This document shows, in pieces, positions 62,721 through 64,000 of a stretch of 64,000 nucleotides of DNA. How positions within the stretch are numbered: position 1 is the first letter of the stretch; every line of letters starts with the position of its first letter. Origin of the DNA: Haloplanus sp. HW8-1 (GTDB lineage Archaea; Halobacteriota; Halobacteria; Halobacteriales; Haloferacaceae); assembly GCF_023703795.1 (NCBI RefSeq), contig NZ_CP098518.1, forward strand, positions 1,612,001-1,676,000. The letters run 5' to 3'. Position numbers and translations under genes: made by a program. The notes below the pieces were generated by a model. That model had not been told where the DNA came from. It did no database searches and saw nothing but the letters and a program-made list of their open reading frames with translations.

Positions 62721-62999
62721 ACGGACCCTGGACGGGGACGGCGCATAACCGTTTGGCCCGGACGCGCCGACACCGAAAAAGTATATTAATTCTGGTAGGT
62801 ACTGTGTCTTGGGTCGAACTATCACGAATGCGTGGAACGAATGCGGAAGTCGTGTTCCGGCGCTATAACTCCTATAGAACCTACGTATCTCACAATAGTG
62901 GTTCGTTGACGTCCGACGTCGACCGAATCATCCCGATCGATAACGACATATCATAATCCAGAAACATTTATACACCTGTAGGCGGACGAACTAGTCGAG
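62721..62999. other. AT-rich divergent promoter region
   Basis: No gene is supported in these 279 bp. Several TATA-like stretches occur: AAGTATATTAATT (62779-62791), a CGCTATAACTCCTATAG stretch near 62870 and ATTTATACAC (62966-62975). The last is 25-34 bp before ATG 63000 and fits a leaderless transcript. Confidence 0.5.
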
Positions 63000-63239
63000 A
63001 TGAGCACCACCCACCTCGAGACCCCCGACCCCGACCGCCCCGCCATCGACGTCCCCGACACGATTCGGTCGGCCGAATCCAAACTCGTCTACGTGTTCCT
63101 CGCCGCTACCGACGGCGCGACGGTCGACGAGTTACACGACGCCCTCGACCTCCGGAAGATCACGCTGTTCCCGGTGCTCGAGACGCTGATCGAACACGAC
63201 GCGATCGATCACGAGGGCGCGCGATACGTCCCCGCGTGA
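63000..63239 (+). CDS. Small winged-helix protein (TrmB/MarR-like)
   Basis: A 79-aa protein: 25 acidic/Pro-rich residues, then a compact winged helix SAESKLVYVFLAATDGATVDELHDALDLRKITLFPVLETLIEHDAIDHEGARYVPA with recognition helix at RKITLFPVLETLIE. Small single-domain wHTH proteins of this kind are common in Halobacteria. It has a good leaderless promoter. Target unknown. Confidence 0.78.
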   Translation: MSTTHLETPDPDRPAIDVPDTIRSAESKLVYVFLAATDGATVDELHDALDLRKITLFPVLETLIEHDAIDHEGARYVPA

Positions 63240-63673
63240 CCTGAGAGGGGATCGACCGCCCGCAGTCCGTATCTCGACGGATGCGGGTCGACCGACTCGG
63301 CCGACGCTGTCGGCCTCGCCGACGCCGCGTTACCCGTTGTCGACGGCTAATACGATATCTTACTGTGGTATGTCGCGAAAACAGGGTGGACGTCCCCTCG
63401 GGAGCAAACGGGGACGTCGGCCATGAACGAATACGGGTAGCGTTCCCAGTCGAACCACCCCGGAGACTGACAGTCTCGTGTGGCGTTGACGACGCAGTGG
63501 ATCGGACCGGAGATCGGTTACGGATCGGACTTCTTCGTTCGTATCTTCGATCACCTCGTCTAAATTATCACACGGGTTTGGAATATAAATGCGTTTGCTT
63601 GCATGTCCTTACACACATTTAGCTGTTTAATGACTGTATGCTGCGTAAATCGCGAAGCGACGGGACGCCCCGA
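63240..63673. other. 434-bp region without a recognised gene
   Basis: Short open frames here do not have haloarchaeal codon use or likeness to known proteins. The right half (63555-63645) is strongly AT-rich for this genome, with GGAATATAAATGCG and ACATTTAGCTGTTTAATG. It might hold a promoter of an unannotated RNA or be a remnant of transferred DNA. Confidence 0.4.
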
Positions 63674-64000
63674 TCAGGAGGACGCGATGGCGGCGGCCAG
63701 GGCGTCGAGTTCGTCGTCGTCGACGTCCGGCCGTTCGTCGATCAGCGCGTGGATCGGGCGGCCACCGTCGCCCTCGAACCGTGGAACGATGTGGACGTGA
63801 ACGTGTGGCACCTCCTGACCGGCGAGTTCGCCGTTGTTGACGGCGACGGTCGTCGCGCTGGCGTCGACAGCCGACTCGACGCGCTCCGTCAGATCGCGGA
63901 CCGCGGCGAAGAGGTCCGTCGCGAGGTCGGCGGGCAGGTCGTTGATCCGTTCGTGGTGGCTTTTGGGGATGACAAGCGTGTGTCCGCGGGCGAGCGGATT
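63674..64000 (-). CDS. HIT-family (histidine triad) hydrolase, 5' end outside window
   Basis: The visible 108 residues read NPLARGHTLVIPKSHHERINDLPADLATDLF, then VAVNNGELAGQEVPHVHVHIVPRFEGDGG, with the triad HVHVH in which the second His is the nucleophile toward nucleoside phosphates. This fits the archaeal Hint/HIT group. About 30 N-terminal residues lie past the window end. The TGA is at 63674-63676. Confidence 0.9.
   Translation of the reverse strand, partial: NPLARGHTLVIPKSHHERINDLPADLATDLFAAVRDLTERVESAVDASATTVAVNNGELAGQEVPHVHVHIVPRFEGDGGRPIHALIDERPDVDDDELDALAAAIASS

Noticed and set aside
62760-62999. AT-rich stretch as a replication origin
   Set aside because: No orc1/cdc6 gene and no repeated origin-recognition boxes are near; ordinary divergent promoters explain it.
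1-64000. CRISPR arrays and rRNA genes
   Set aside because: No regularly spaced direct repeats of 28-37 bp and no 16S/23S/5S-like sequence were seen.

Overview
The window is a GC-rich haloarchaeal (Halobacteria) chromosome segment. Signs of this are the very acidic proteins, the archaeal S10/spc ribosomal gene order with archaeal-only genes (S4e, L32e, L19e, RNase P subunit 1), TATA-box promoters close to start codons, bat-type HTH regulators, Tat lipoproteins and IS200/IS605-type TnpB elements. The genus cannot be fixed from the sequence.

Left part (1-26.2 kb). A PrkA kinase - DUF444 - SpoVR operon opens the window. Its spoVR gene carries a full-length intein with an intact LAGLIDADG homing endonuclease pair. 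Next come a small HTH membrane regulator, tRNA-Glu with duplicated 3'-end scars, a Tat lipoprotein and a RidA protein. The histidine-utilisation operon hutU-hutI-hutH follows, with a divergent bat-type regulator; hutG is missing. From 14.7 to 26.0 kb lies a signal-transduction block: three histidine kinases, a PAS/GAF/bat regulator, a HalX response regulator and a winged-helix protein, with two frameshifted membrane-protein genes and a PQQ-propeller lipoprotein between them.

Centre (26.2-40.7 kb). After tRNA-Gly and a SPOUT methyltransferase gene comes one tightly packed run of 24 genes from L3 to SecY. Most stop and start codons overlap.

Right part (40.7-57.2 kb). Immediately after secY, where haloarchaea usually have adk, there is an accessory island. 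A DUF7845-like gene is frameshifted and interrupted by an IS200/605-type tnpB element, which is itself interrupted by an IS630 element. The IS630 transposase appears to be made by -1 frameshifting on A AAA AAC. Further on are a solitary tnpB-type end hairpin, an 82-bp palindrome, several unknown membrane proteins, and an oxidative cluster: two GMC oxidoreductase paralogues with patchy near-identity, a gluconate-2-dehydrogenase subunit-3 partner, SnoaL-like and VOC proteins, and an unknown 314-aa protein. The cluster also holds a decayed SDR gene. It ends in a tnpB fragment fused to an AbiEi-type antitoxin remnant that runs on into a lamin-tail-like domain.

Far right (57.2-64 kb). The sequence returns to ordinary genes: a membrane protein, peroxiredoxin, iron-type alcohol dehydrogenase, a thioredoxin/CcdA/lipoprotein operon, a MOSC protein, a small winged-helix protein and the end of a HIT-family gene that runs off the window.
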